Origin: Pseudomonas sp. SDI
GTDB taxonomy: Bacteria; Pseudomonadota; Gammaproteobacteria; Pseudomonadales; Pseudomonadaceae
Length of the DNA stretch: 64,000 bases
Direction: 5' to 3'
Assembly: GCF_003105155.1 (NCBI RefSeq)
Contig: NZ_QETK01000021.1
Coordinates: 1-64,000 of the forward strand
The notes below the pieces were generated by a model. That model searched no databases. It was not told the DNA's origin and saw only the letters and a list, made by a program, of their open reading frames with translations. Position numbers and translations under genes: made by a program. Of the stretch, positions 26,839 through 35,455 are shown in pieces (the stretch's first letter is position 1; every line of letters starts with the position of its first letter).

Positions 26839-28314
26839 TTACTCTTTGTCGAGCTTGCCGACGAGGGACAAGGTGAAGTCCGCGCCCATGTACTTGAAGT
26901 GCGGGCGGACCTTGAGGCTCACGCGGTACCAGCCAGGCTCACCCTCGACATCACTGAGCGCAATCTGCGCCGCGCGCAGCGGCCGTCGCCCGCGCACTTC
27001 GGCACTGGGGTTTTCCTGGTCGGCAACGTACTGGCGAACCCACTTGTTAAGCTCGGTTTCCAGATCGGTCCGCTCCTTCCACGAACCCAGTTGCTCGCGC
27101 TGCAGTACCTTCAGGTAATGTGCCAGGCGGTTGATGATCATCATGTATGGCAGCTGAGTACCCAGCTTGTAGTTCAACTCCGCCGCCTTGCCTTCCTCGC
27201 TGATACCGAAGCGCTTCGCCCGCTGCACCGAATTGGCCGAGAAGAACGCTGCGTTGTCGCTGCCCTTGCGCATGGTCAGGGAGATGAAGCCCTCCTCGGC
27301 CAGTTCATACTCGCGCCTATCCGAAACCAGCACTTCGGTCGGAATCTTGGTTTCGATCTCGCCCATGCTCTGGAAGTGGTGCAACGGCAGGTCTTCCACC
27401 GCGCCACCGCTTTGCGGGCCGATGATGTTCGGGCACCAGCGGAACTTGGCGAAACTGTCGCTCAGGCGGGTGGCGAAGGCATACGCGGTATTGCCCCACA
27501 GGTAATGCTCGTGGCTGTTGGCTACGGTTTCCCGGTAGGCGAAGCTCTTCACCGGGTTGTCTTCCGGGTCGTATGGGTTGCGCAACAGGAAGCGCGGCAC
27601 GGTCAGGCCGAAATAGCGCGAGTCTTCCGTCTGGCGGAAACTTTGCCACTTGGCGAATTGCGGACCGTCGAAGTGATCTTTCAGGTCCTTGAGGTCCGGC
27701 AGGCCCGTGAAGCTTTCCAGGCCAAAAAAAGCAGGACCGGCAGCGGCAATGAACGGTGCATGGGCCATGCAGGCAACGCTGGAAACGTACTGCATCAACT
27801 TCACATCGGGGGCATTCGGCGACATGAAGTAGTTGGCAATGATCGCCCCGACCGGTTGGCCGCCGAACTGGCCATATTCGGCGGTATAAACATGCTTGTA
27901 CAAACCGGCCTGCATGACTTCCGGAGAATCCTCAAAGTCGTCGAGCAGGTCCTGTTTGGAGGTGTTGAGTACCTCGATCTTGATGTTCTCGCGAAAATCG
28001 GTCCGCTCAACCAGCAACTGCAGCCCGCGCCAGGCGGACTCGAGTGCCTGGAACTCGGTGTTGTGCAGAATTTCGTCCATCTGCCGGCTGAGCTTCTCGT
28101 CGATCTCGGCGATCATCCGGTCGACCAGCGCCTTCTTTACCGGCTCGCCGCGGTTCTGCGGTTTGAGCAACTCTTCGATGAACGCCGACACGCCGCGCTT
28201 GGCAATGCCATAGGCCTCGTCGCGCGGGTTGAGCCGGGTTTCGGCGATGATCTGGTCGAGAACGCCGTAGTCGGCGGCGTCATCATGCTGTTGCGGTGCG
28301 GCACTGCTGCTCAT
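26839..28314 (-). CDS. tssC: T6SS sheath large subunit TssC (VipB)
   Basis: A 491-residue TssC, which with TssB forms the contractile sheath. Conserved landmarks are the ESAWRGLQLLVERTDF block, FGVLIGDY-type region replaced by QPVGAIIANYFMSPN, and the C-terminal WYRVSLKVRPHFKYMGADF. It lies 28 bp after tssB and 14 bp before tssE. Confidence 0.96.
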   Translation of the reverse strand: MSSSAAPQQHDDAADYGVLDQIIAETRLNPRDEAYGIAKRGVSAFIEELLKPQNRGEPVKKALVDRMIAEIDEKLSRQMDEILHNTEFQALESAWRGLQLLVERTDFRENIKIEVLNTSKQDLLDDFEDSPEVMQAGLYKHVYTAEYGQFGGQPVGAIIANYFMSPNAPDVKLMQYVSSVACMAHAPFIAAAGPAFFGLESFTGLPDLKDLKDHFDGPQFAKWQSFRQTEDSRYFGLTVPRFLLRNPYDPEDNPVKSFAYRETVANSHEHYLWGNTAYAFATRLSDSFAKFRWCPNIIGPQSGGAVEDLPLHHFQSMGEIETKIPTEVLVSDRREYELAEEGFISLTMRKGSDNAAFFSANSVQRAKRFGISEEGKAAELNYKLGTQLPYMMIINRLAHYLKVLQREQLGSWKERTDLETELNKWVRQYVADQENPSAEVRGRRPLRAAQIALSDVEGEPGWYRVSLKVRPHFKYMGADFTLSLVGKLDKE

Positions 28315-28342
28315 GGATTGGCATCCTTATCAAAATGAAAAC

Positions 28343-28849
28343 TCAGGCGTCCTGCGCTGGCGTGCCTTGCAAACCCAACTCACCGAGAACCCGGGCACGC
28401 CCGTCGTCGTCGGCCAGCACGCGTTCAATGGCCTTGCGGAACGCCGGTGCGTTACCCAGCGGCCCCTTGAGGGCGACCAGTGCTTCACGCAACTCCATGA
28501 GCTTGCGCAACGCCGGGATTTGCGTAACCAGATTGGCCGGATTGAAGTCTTTCATGGCATCAATCTTGATGCTGACGGCCAGCTCGTCGCTGCCGTCGTG
28601 GGCCTGCAAGCGGTTGGGCACGCTCAAAGTCAACTGCAGGTTCTGTTTGCCCAGGACATCGTCGAAGTTGTGCTTATCGACGCTGATCGGTTTGCGATCC
28701 TCGACCTTGCGCTCGTCGGCCTGCTGGGTGAAATCGCCCAACACCAGCAACTTCAGCGGCAGTTCGACTTCCTCCTGAGCGTTGCCCAACGCCGGTTTGA
28801 AGGTGATGTTGATGCGTTCCTTGGGTGCAACCGAGCCTTCTTTGGCCAT
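28343..28849 (-). CDS. tssB: T6SS sheath small subunit TssB (VipA)
   Basis: A 168-residue TssB, the partner of TssC in the sheath. Family hallmarks are ERINITFKPALGNAQEEVELPLKLLVLGDF near the N-terminus and the DFNPANLV segment. It starts at the ATG at 28849 behind GGAGCAG; upstream in-frame sequence is not part of the protein. The gap from tssA is 34 bp. Confidence 0.96.
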   Translation of the reverse strand: MAKEGSVAPKERINITFKPALGNAQEEVELPLKLLVLGDFTQQADERKVEDRKPISVDKHNFDDVLGKQNLQLTLSVPNRLQAHDGSDELAVSIKIDAMKDFNPANLVTQIPALRKLMELREALVALKGPLGNAPAFRKAIERVLADDDGRARVLGELGLQGTPAQDA

Positions 28850-28883
28850 GGATCTGCTCCTATTTGGGTGACGGCCTGGAGGC

Positions 28884-30443
28884 CTATTCGAGTACCACTT
28901 CCAGATCGAGGTGGCACAACCTGCGGTAAATCTCGTCCTTGCGTTCGCGCACGGCATGGTTCTGCGGCAGCAACTCACAGCAGTTGTGCAACAGGTGGAT
29001 CACCCGCAGTGCGAGGTCGGGCTCCCAAAGGTTGAGGCCGGAGGCATGCAGTTGCTGGTCGAGGGTTTCCAGTTGGGTACGGGCGAGCTCGTACTTTTTT
29101 GCCTGGTGGCACAGGCGCGCCAAGCCGAATTGCCAGAGAAAGCGTTCACGCCCACCGCCTGCGGCGTGCAGGCCTTGCTTGAGCACCTGCACGGCGGCCT
29201 TCAGGCCGTCCTTGCGCAGTACCGGCTCAACGTCCTCCAATGCTTGCTCCCAGGCCGGGCGGTTGGCATTGCGCTCGGCGGGGCGTACCGGGGCACTGCT
29301 GGTTTGCAGATGAGGCATGACCGAAGCGCCGATCCAGTTGCGGGTGGCCGTCTCGGCGAACGGCTGACCATCGTGAAAACGCAGGCCGACAATGCCCGGC
29401 AGGCGCTGCAGGAACAGGGCAAACTGCACTTCCACTTCGCGCATGGCCGTCTCCGCATTCAGCGCCTGCAGGCACTCCCAGACCAGGTACTGGCCGTCAA
29501 ACCAGAAGGGTGACCGAGCCAGACTGGCTTCCAGGTCCACCAGCAGATCGGCGTATTGACCAGCGGCGAAACGCTCGCGGTAGCTGTTGAGCTTGTCCAA
29601 AGGCAACCCGCGTAGTGCGGTGACCTGCTCGTTATTGCGCTCGGGCATCGTGTCGATGGGTAACCAGAGCAATGTCCGGTTCAGGCGTAATGCACGCAAG
29701 TCGGTGGCTTTCTGGCGCAACCACCAGGTGCACAATGGCCGCGCGCTCTCCTGCTGGGCACGCAATGCCTTGCCGGCTTCCTTCTCGCTGTCGATCGGCG
29801 CCCCTGGCGTGAGCAGTTGAGTGGCAGCCTGCTTGACCTGCGCGACCACCGCGCCAACGCTACCGGGCTCGAGCCCACCATCGGCGGCACGCTGTAGCAT
29901 CGAGGCCAGACGCCGGCGCATTGGCAGAATCAGCGGCGCATCGTCGGCCAGGCGTGCGGTAAACACCTCATCAAGCGCTTCGAGGTGCTCGACCATGGCG
30001 CGAAACAGCGCTAGCTGATCCTTGACCGGGACATTATCGTCAAGCACCTGCTCAAGACGCGGAAGCAGCCAGGCTATCGCCCCGCTGCGCGTGCGCGGCT
30101 TGGCAGGATGCAACTCGGCCCAGTGCTGCTCACAGAGGTAGCGCATCAGCCCAAGGCCCGCGAGCAAACCGGCGAAGGACTCACACTGATGAAGTGCCCA
30201 GGTCAACCAGGCGACCGCACGAAGGTCCTTGGAGTGACATCGAAGTAAAGCCTCACTGCCCTCGCGAACTTTCGACCAGTCGGTCCGCCCGGTCGCGTAC
30301 AAGGAATTGTCTTTGCCAAGCTCGGCTTCCAGCACGTCGAACTCACTTGAAAAGCGCATATCCTCGCCCGCGAACATCTCGGCGGACACAGGCGCCCTGG
30401 CAAGTTCAAGATAGTGCGAATAAAGTTTGCTTGAAAATGTCAT
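28884..30443 (-). CDS. tssA: T6SS assembly protein TssA
   Basis: A 519-residue TssA with an N-terminal ImpA-type domain (residues 1-150, including GEDMRFSSEF and SKDLRAVAWLTWAL) and a C-terminal VasJ-like region. TssA primes sheath and tube polymerisation at the baseplate. The ATG at 30443 gives the family N-terminus MTFSSKLYSHYLELARAP; an upstream start at 30500 adds unrelated residues. It is the first gene of the long minus-strand tss string. Confidence 0.93.
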   Translation of the reverse strand: MTFSSKLYSHYLELARAPVSAEMFAGEDMRFSSEFDVLEAELGKDNSLYATGRTDWSKVREGSEALLRCHSKDLRAVAWLTWALHQCESFAGLLAGLGLMRYLCEQHWAELHPAKPRTRSGAIAWLLPRLEQVLDDNVPVKDQLALFRAMVEHLEALDEVFTARLADDAPLILPMRRRLASMLQRAADGGLEPGSVGAVVAQVKQAATQLLTPGAPIDSEKEAGKALRAQQESARPLCTWWLRQKATDLRALRLNRTLLWLPIDTMPERNNEQVTALRGLPLDKLNSYRERFAAGQYADLLVDLEASLARSPFWFDGQYLVWECLQALNAETAMREVEVQFALFLQRLPGIVGLRFHDGQPFAETATRNWIGASVMPHLQTSSAPVRPAERNANRPAWEQALEDVEPVLRKDGLKAAVQVLKQGLHAAGGGRERFLWQFGLARLCHQAKKYELARTQLETLDQQLHASGLNLWEPDLALRVIHLLHNCCELLPQNHAVRERKDEIYRRLCHLDLEVVLE

Positions 30444-30664
30444 CCGTGGCCTTTTGTCACCGACTGGTGCATGACCATTCCGAAATCTCGAAACAATCAC
30501 AACAACATAAAGAAAACACTTAGAACGTGTTCCCTCGCGCTATAACTGGGGGCCCTTCCCTGGGCTGAAGAAGTTGGATCCTAAAGTACCCAAGCAAATC
30601 AACGCAAGCCTCACCCAATACGCTTAAGCAACACACAAAACAGCGAAATCGAGACTGTTCAGGC

Positions 30665-30679
30665 GCATTTGAAAATCCA
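30665..30679 (-). promoter_or_regulatory. Weak candidate sigma-54 promoter for tssA
   Basis: On the minus strand TGGATTTTCAAATGC has the required GG-N10-GC spacing, but the -24 box matches only at TGG. It lies about 220 bp upstream of tssA. A second GG-N10-GC string near 30741-30755 is no better. The rest of 30444-30890 is AT-rich with no other recognised site. Confidence 0.25.
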
Positions 30680-30897
30680 GAAAAGCCCATCTAGCCTAGG
30701 CAGGCTAAAGGTTTTAATGGTCACAAAATTTTTGAAAACCGCGCAACCAAGACCATTTCCCACATAGCCATAGGAAAATTCCTATAGCCCAACAAGACTA
30801 CTCCCACAAAACAACCCAAAGAACGTGTAGGCATTTTTCTTAAAAACAAAAAGTCGACTCAACTGCAAACAAAACAAACAATGGCGAACGATAAATC

Positions 30898-30915
30898 GCG
30901 CAACTTTTTGCACAG
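30898..30915. promoter_or_regulatory. Third copy of the dyad motif (possible activator site)
   Basis: GCGCAACTTTTTGCACAG matches each arm of the nearby palindrome at every base except the four central ones (GCGCAA-N4-TTGCACAG). The GCAA-N4-TTGC core is itself a dyad, as expected for a dimeric activator. It is a candidate upstream activating site, possibly serving the tssA side. Confidence 0.5.
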
Positions 30916-30978
30916 AGCGCCACATCTCATCTCAGTCACACACCCTGGCAGCGCCGACAGCACAGGCCTCACAGCCAA

Positions 30979-31020
30979 CTGCGCAAATAGTTGCACAGTG
31001 CTGTGCAACTATTTGCGCAG
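30979..31020. promoter_or_regulatory. Perfect 20-bp-arm palindrome, likely enhancer site for the sigma-54 activator
   Basis: The arms 30979-30998 and 31001-31020 are perfectly complementary with a 2-base centre. Each arm contains GCGCAA-N4-TTGCACAG, so two inverted activator sites abut. It lies about 85 bp upstream of a sigma-54 promoter for hcp, with an IHF-like site between. It lies in a divergent intergenic region and lacks a T-run, so it is unlikely to be a terminator. Binding by the sfa product is inferred. Confidence 0.6.
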
Positions 31021-31072
31021 ACTATTTGATTATTTCCTGGAAATCGCATTACCCACACCACTTGGGCAACCC

Positions 31073-31085
31073 TACATCCTTGATT
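31073..31085. promoter_or_regulatory. IHF-like site upstream of hcp
   Basis: TACATCCTTGATT matches the inverted IHF consensus (YAANNNNTTGATW) with one mismatch. It lies between the palindrome and the -24/-12 promoter, where DNA bending commonly assists sigma-54 activators. Confidence 0.4.
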
Positions 31086-31104
31086 TAGTTTGGTATTTCA
31101 GTTT

Positions 31105-31121
31105 CTGGCATGACACTTGAT
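31105..31121 (+). promoter_or_regulatory. Sigma-54 (-24/-12) promoter of hcp
   Basis: CTGGCATGACACTTGAT matches the TGGCAC-N5-TTGCW consensus closely: the -24 box has TGGCA, spacing is correct, and the -12 box has TTGA instead of TTGC. It lies 66 bp upstream of the hcp ATG. A sigma-54 activator gene in the same locus makes this assignment more likely. Confidence 0.6.
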
Positions 31122-31186
31122 ACAGCGCTCATCGACGGGCCTCACTGGCTCCGGATTCAACATCAATTCCCGCACGGAGAGCTGCA

Positions 31187-31705
31187 ATGCCAACCCCCGC
31201 ATACCTGACCCTCGAAGGCACCAAACAAGGCCTGATCACGGCTGGCACCTTCACTGAAGATTCGGTCGGCAATATTTTCCAGGAAGGTCACGAAGACGAG
31301 ATTCTGGTCCAGGCCTTCGATCATCAGGTCATCATCCCGCGCGATCCGCAGTCCGGCCAACCAACCGGCCAGCGCGTCCACAAACCGCTGAAAATCACCA
31401 AGGTCTTCGACAAGTCATCGCCATTGATTTTCGCGGCCCTGACGACAGGCGAACGCCTGACGTCGTGCACCCTGAAGTGGTTCCGCACTTCTGCTTCGGG
31501 CACCCAAGAGCACTACTACACCATCAAGCTGGAGGACGCGATCATCGTCGATGTAACGTCCAACATGGCCAACTGCCAAGACCCGAACATGTCGCACTTC
31601 ACTCATCTTGAGGACGTCTACTTCACCTACCGCAAAATCACCTGGACCCACGAAGTCTCCGGCACATCCGGTTCCGATGACTGGCGATCCCCGGTTGCCG
31701 CGTAA
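31187..31705 (+). CDS. hcp: T6SS tube protein Hcp (TssD)
   Basis: A 172-residue Hcp that forms the hexameric inner tube and is secreted on firing. The sequence follows the Hcp2 type: MPTPAYLTLEGTKQGLITAG at the start, GHEDEILVQAFDHQVIIPRD, RVHKPLKITKVFDKSSP, and the C-terminal YRKITWTHEVSGTSGSDDW. GGAGAGC precedes the ATG. It is divergent from tssA and 743 bp away, and has its own sigma-54-like promoter. Confidence 0.97.
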   Translation: MPTPAYLTLEGTKQGLITAGTFTEDSVGNIFQEGHEDEILVQAFDHQVIIPRDPQSGQPTGQRVHKPLKITKVFDKSSPLIFAALTTGERLTSCTLKWFRTSASGTQEHYYTIKLEDAIIVDVTSNMANCQDPNMSHFTHLEDVYFTYRKITWTHEVSGTSGSDDWRSPVAA

Positions 31706-31748
31706 CCACGTGAGCACACCGACCGGCGCAAGATGATAGCGCCAGCCG

Positions 31749-31774
31749 GCCGCCTCATGTCGCCATGAGGCGGC
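31749..31774. terminator. Hairpin between hcp and the TonB receptor gene
   Basis: A perfect 11-bp stem, GCCGCCTCATG (31749-31759) with CATGAGGCGGC (31764-31774) and a TCGC loop, lies between converging genes. The T-run is poor (TCGTCT), so it may act bidirectionally or as a transcript stabiliser for hcp. Confidence 0.6.
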
Positions 31775-31779
31775 TCGTC

Positions 31780-34725
31780 TCAAAATTTGCTCTGTACCCC
31801 CAGCCGCCAGGTACGTCCAGGTGCAGGCATCAGGCTCTGCGCCAGTGGGTCGAGGTAGTAACGGTCGGTCAGGTTCTGCACCGAAAGGTTGAGCTCGGTG
31901 TTTTCAAGCACCTTGTAGTTCAGGAACATATCGAACAACGCCACCGGGCGATATTCGATCTGCGGCGTGGTTCCACCGGTTTGCCAAGGCTTGTCGGCCG
32001 TGCTGGTCGGACCGGAGGTGTAGGTAGCGCGCGCGCCGACGGTCAGTTTCTGCTCGAAGAAGCGCAGGCCACTGGTGACGTTGGCGGCCAACCGCGGCGG
32101 GTTCTGCGTGTTGGTGTACGAGCCCATGTAACTGCCCGAGGTACAGTCAGGGGTGTCCTGGGTGTTCTGGTAGCCGTTGGCCGTGCTGCGCAGTTTGGCC
32201 GCAAAGGCCGCATCACAGGTCTCGGTTTCCAGGTAGTAGGTGGCGGCCAGGTCGGCGAACACCCGGCCCGCGTCATAGTGCGTTTGTAGCTCCAAACCGC
32301 GCGTGCTGTAGCTGTCGGTGTTGCTGAAGGTCATCATGCCCATACGCCCAGGGCTTGGGTCGTAGTAGCGGGTCACGTAGTTTTTGATGTCGTTGTCAAA
32401 GTACGCCAGTTTGATCGCCGCCGAGTCCCCGGCAGTCAGCAGGTTTTTACGCAGCGCACTGGCTCCCACTTCCCAGGTTCGCGAACGCTCAGGTTTGAGG
32501 CTGCTGCCCGGTGTGACCTGCTGGGTGCCCAGGCTGGTCTCGAACAGCGACGGCAAGCGCAGGCCCTGGGTGTAGGCGACATACACGAAGGTGTCGGGCA
32601 TCCACTCGTAGTTGACACCGAACGAAGGCGAAAAACCGCTGCCGCTGCTGCCGCGTTGCGGGGTACGGTCGTATCCGGTCACCACGCTGCTGACGCTCTC
32701 GTCGAAGACGTCCGAACGGGTCGCGCCAAAGTCGTTGTAACGCACGCCATTGAACGGCTCGTTGCTGTTTTTGAAGACAATGCCGTTGTTCAGACGCGGA
32801 TCGCTCGCATCGGTGTAGTTGCCATCCGGATCCGGGAACCAGATCATGTTGCCGTAAGTACGTTCATTGTTAACCCACATCCAGCGCATGTTGCGCACCT
32901 CACGCCGAGCCTTGGCCGTGACGCCGTTGTCCTTGGTGCGGAAATGGCTGTAGCGACCGCCGCCCCACAGCGTCAACTCGTCGATCGGCTGGTATTCGAG
33001 CTTGCCGTTGAAGCTGTACTCCGCGCGGGAGGCATCGCGCAGACCACGATTGGCATTGATGTCGTGTTCGGTAATGAGCACACCTTTCTGTGGCTGCAGG
33101 TCCTCATGCTGGTAGGAGCCGCCAAGGTCCACGGTGAAATCGCCGTAGGCAGTGTCGAACCTGGAGATATTGCTCAGATCGGCACCGATTCGTCGGTTGT
33201 CCTGACGGGTCCAGCTGCGATCAGAGCGGAACAGCTGTGAAACCGGCGCCGTCCACGCCGAGCTCAAGCTGCTGCTTTGGCTGTCGGTCATCCACAGGCT
33301 GGCGGTGAGGTCAATCAACGGGTTGTCGCTGGGCAGGTAGTGGTAGCGCGCGGTGTAGGTATCGATCTCTACGCGGCCCAGTGGGTATTGATAAATACCC
33401 GCGTTACCAGTACGGAAGATGTCCGACGGCATGATCTCGCCATTACTGCCCTGGTACTGCCGATAACCCAGGTCCAGGGTATGCCCCTCAGCCATTCGCC
33501 AAGTGGCCTTGAGCAGGTAGGAATCGGTTTTGGCGGAGGAATTGAGTACCTCCTCACCGGCGTTGTAAGTGGTGGCAACGCTGCTCTCTTCATCACCGTA
33601 TTTGTCGTAGGTGCGGTAGCGCTCCTGGCCTTTCTTGCCGGAGAAGTAGTTACCCTGCTCGCGGTGCGCATACGCCGCAACGAGGTCCAGGCTCTCGCGG
33701 CTGAAGGCGAATGCGGCACTCCCCGACTGGGCGTCCGAGCCAAACAGGCCACCACGACTGTTGTGGGGTAGCGAGCTCAGGTCCTCGGTTGTGGAACTGG
33801 CGCTACGGTGCGCGGGGGCAACCCCGTTGTTCCACAGTTCGCCCTTAAGGCGTACACCGACGTGGTTACCGTCGACCAGAATATCCTTCACACCGAGGGT
33901 CTGCATTTCCACGGTGCCGCCAATCGCGCCTGACTTCAACGTCGGGCCCTTGTTCACCGTCACGTTGCTGATCAGGTCTGGGTCGATGTAGCTGCGCTGT
34001 TGCGTACCGGCGTAGCCGCGATAGACGTCCAGTGCCTGCTCGGCCCCGTCGACCTTGACCGCGACGCGGCTCTGCCCCTGGACCCCGCGAATGTTGACGT
34101 CCAGCGCTCCGCCATTGCGCGTGTCGCCGACCTGTACCCCCGGTATACCCTGCAACAGATCACCGGCGGAAATGCGTCCGAAGCGATCCAGGTCTTCGCT
34201 GGTGAGCACCACCGAAGAGCGTGGCGCCCGATAGGTCTGTGCCTTCGCATCGAGCAGTTCATCGGCGGCGACAGTAGTTGCCGACAGCTCGGTGACGGCT
34301 TTCAGGTGTTGCGTCGGGATCAGGCTGTAACTGCCTTTCGGGCCCGGCACCAAACGCAGGTCGGCATTTACCAGCAAACGCTGCAGCCCTTCACGGACGG
34401 TAAAGCGCCCGTTCAATGCCAACGCGGTTTTGCCACGGACCAGCTCGGGATCGAAGGACAACAGCAAGCCCGACTGACTGGCAAATGCCGCCAGTGAGGC
34501 ACCCAGGGCGCCCTCGGCAATGGCGTAGTCGAAACGCGTTGCATGATCCAGATGGGCTGCGGGCACAGGCACCTGTTCCGGTGTTTGCGCCTGGGCCAGG
34601 CTCCCGCTCAGCAGGCCAACGCTGACAGCGGACAGGCTCAGCAGCGCGCAGCGCAACGCACGGGTGATCGGCGACACACAGGGCAACGGGCGCGCAACGG
34701 AGTGAAGACGGGATACTCGGGACAT
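31780..34725 (-). CDS. TonB-dependent receptor with STN signalling domain (HasR-like)
   Basis: A 981-residue outer-membrane receptor. A long signal peptide ends near residue 46 (SLAQA). An STN domain at about 65-137 talks to an anti-sigma factor, followed by a plug near 165-290 and a beta-barrel to the C-terminal Phe. The GLRLPSLFE segment is at the place of the FRAP box of haem/haemoglobin receptors, and the C-terminus (YYLDPLAQSLMPAPGRTWRLG) resembles HasR-type receptors. Haem or haemoprotein as ligand is likely but not proven. No hemophore gene is adjacent. The ATG at 34725 starts the signal peptide; an extension to 34788 is discounted. Confidence 0.85.
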   Translation of the reverse strand: MSRVSRLHSVARPLPCVSPITRALRCALLSLSAVSVGLLSGSLAQAQTPEQVPVPAAHLDHATRFDYAIAEGALGASLAAFASQSGLLLSFDPELVRGKTALALNGRFTVREGLQRLLVNADLRLVPGPKGSYSLIPTQHLKAVTELSATTVAADELLDAKAQTYRAPRSSVVLTSEDLDRFGRISAGDLLQGIPGVQVGDTRNGGALDVNIRGVQGQSRVAVKVDGAEQALDVYRGYAGTQQRSYIDPDLISNVTVNKGPTLKSGAIGGTVEMQTLGVKDILVDGNHVGVRLKGELWNNGVAPAHRSASSTTEDLSSLPHNSRGGLFGSDAQSGSAAFAFSRESLDLVAAYAHREQGNYFSGKKGQERYRTYDKYGDEESSVATTYNAGEEVLNSSAKTDSYLLKATWRMAEGHTLDLGYRQYQGSNGEIMPSDIFRTGNAGIYQYPLGRVEIDTYTARYHYLPSDNPLIDLTASLWMTDSQSSSLSSAWTAPVSQLFRSDRSWTRQDNRRIGADLSNISRFDTAYGDFTVDLGGSYQHEDLQPQKGVLITEHDINANRGLRDASRAEYSFNGKLEYQPIDELTLWGGGRYSHFRTKDNGVTAKARREVRNMRWMWVNNERTYGNMIWFPDPDGNYTDASDPRLNNGIVFKNSNEPFNGVRYNDFGATRSDVFDESVSSVVTGYDRTPQRGSSGSGFSPSFGVNYEWMPDTFVYVAYTQGLRLPSLFETSLGTQQVTPGSSLKPERSRTWEVGASALRKNLLTAGDSAAIKLAYFDNDIKNYVTRYYDPSPGRMGMMTFSNTDSYSTRGLELQTHYDAGRVFADLAATYYLETETCDAAFAAKLRSTANGYQNTQDTPDCTSGSYMGSYTNTQNPPRLAANVTSGLRFFEQKLTVGARATYTSGPTSTADKPWQTGGTTPQIEYRPVALFDMFLNYKVLENTELNLSVQNLTDRYYLDPLAQSLMPAPGRTWRLGVQSKF

Positions 34726-34867
34726 GCGGTTCTCGCTTGTGAGTTTGCACCCGCCAGTCATTGCGGGCGTCCACCTCCTCTGTCGCACGAGATCGAAAAA
34801 AGTATATTTCCAGGTTTTGCCCAGCGGCTGTAGCAGTACAGGTGTTGTGAATGCGGCGAAGGGTAGT

Positions 34868-34886
34868 GATAATAGTTTTCATTTGC
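34868..34886. promoter_or_regulatory. Fur-box-like site
   Basis: GATAATAGTTTTCATTTGC matches 13 of 19 bases of the classical Fur consensus. It lies 26 bp upstream of the sigma factor start and 142 bp from the divergent receptor start, so it could silence both when iron is sufficient. Confidence 0.55.
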
Positions 34887-34912
34887 ACGTATTCACCGCT
34901 AATTCGATTCCC

Positions 34913-35455
34913 ATGACCATTGCGCCCAGCCTTTCTCACCCCACCCCCGCCAACAACCGCGTGGCCACGCTGTATGTGGAAAATCACGCCTGGCTACGTA
35001 ACTGGTTGGCCTATCGGTTGAGGTCGTGGGGACGCGGCGTTGCCGACGACCTGGCACACGATGTATTTCTGCGCATTCTGCTCAGCCCCGATGCCCGGCA
35101 ACCTGAGCCCATCCGCCAGCCTCGCGCGTACCTGACGAAAATCGCCAATTGCGTGCTGGTCAGCTGGCGGCGGCGGCAGTCGTTGGAGCTGGCCTGGCTG
35201 GACGCGCTGGCGACACTGCCGGAACCACAGCAGCCATCGCCGGAACAGCAAAGTGTGATCCTCGAAAGCCTGCACGAGATCGATGCGCTGCTCGATACCC
35301 TGAAGCCGCGTATCCGTCAGGCGTTCTTGATGGCCACGCTCGATGGCATGAAACAGAAAGATATCGCCGCTGCCTTGAACATCGCCCTGCCGACGGTGAA
35401 GAAATACATCCATGCGGCGTATGTCACCTGCTTGAGCCTGCTGCCGGATGAGTAA
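34913..35455 (+). CDS. FecI-type ECF sigma factor
   Basis: A 180-residue extracytoplasmic-function sigma factor of the iron-starvation group. The region 2 segment VADDLAHDVFLRIL and a region 4 helix-turn-helix (KQKDIAAALNIALPTVKKYIHAA) are clear. The ATG at 34913 is chosen because residues upstream are not sigma-like; no strong ribosome site is visible. The stop overlaps the anti-sigma start by 8 bp. Divergence from an STN-containing receptor gives a complete cell-surface signalling set. Confidence 0.9.
   Translation: MTIAPSLSHPTPANNRVATLYVENHAWLRNWLAYRLRSWGRGVADDLAHDVFLRILLSPDARQPEPIRQPRAYLTKIANCVLVSWRRRQSLELAWLDALATLPEPQQPSPEQQSVILESLHEIDALLDTLKPRIRQAFLMATLDGMKQKDIAAALNIALPTVKKYIHAAYVTCLSLLPDE

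Noticed and set aside
30979..31020. Palindrome as an intrinsic terminator
   Set aside because: It lies between divergent genes, no gene ends nearby, and no T-run follows on either strand.
30881..31120. 79-codon frame in the tssA-hcp intergenic region
   Set aside because: It runs across the palindrome, IHF-like site and most of the sigma-54 promoter, has no ribosome site, and resembles no family.
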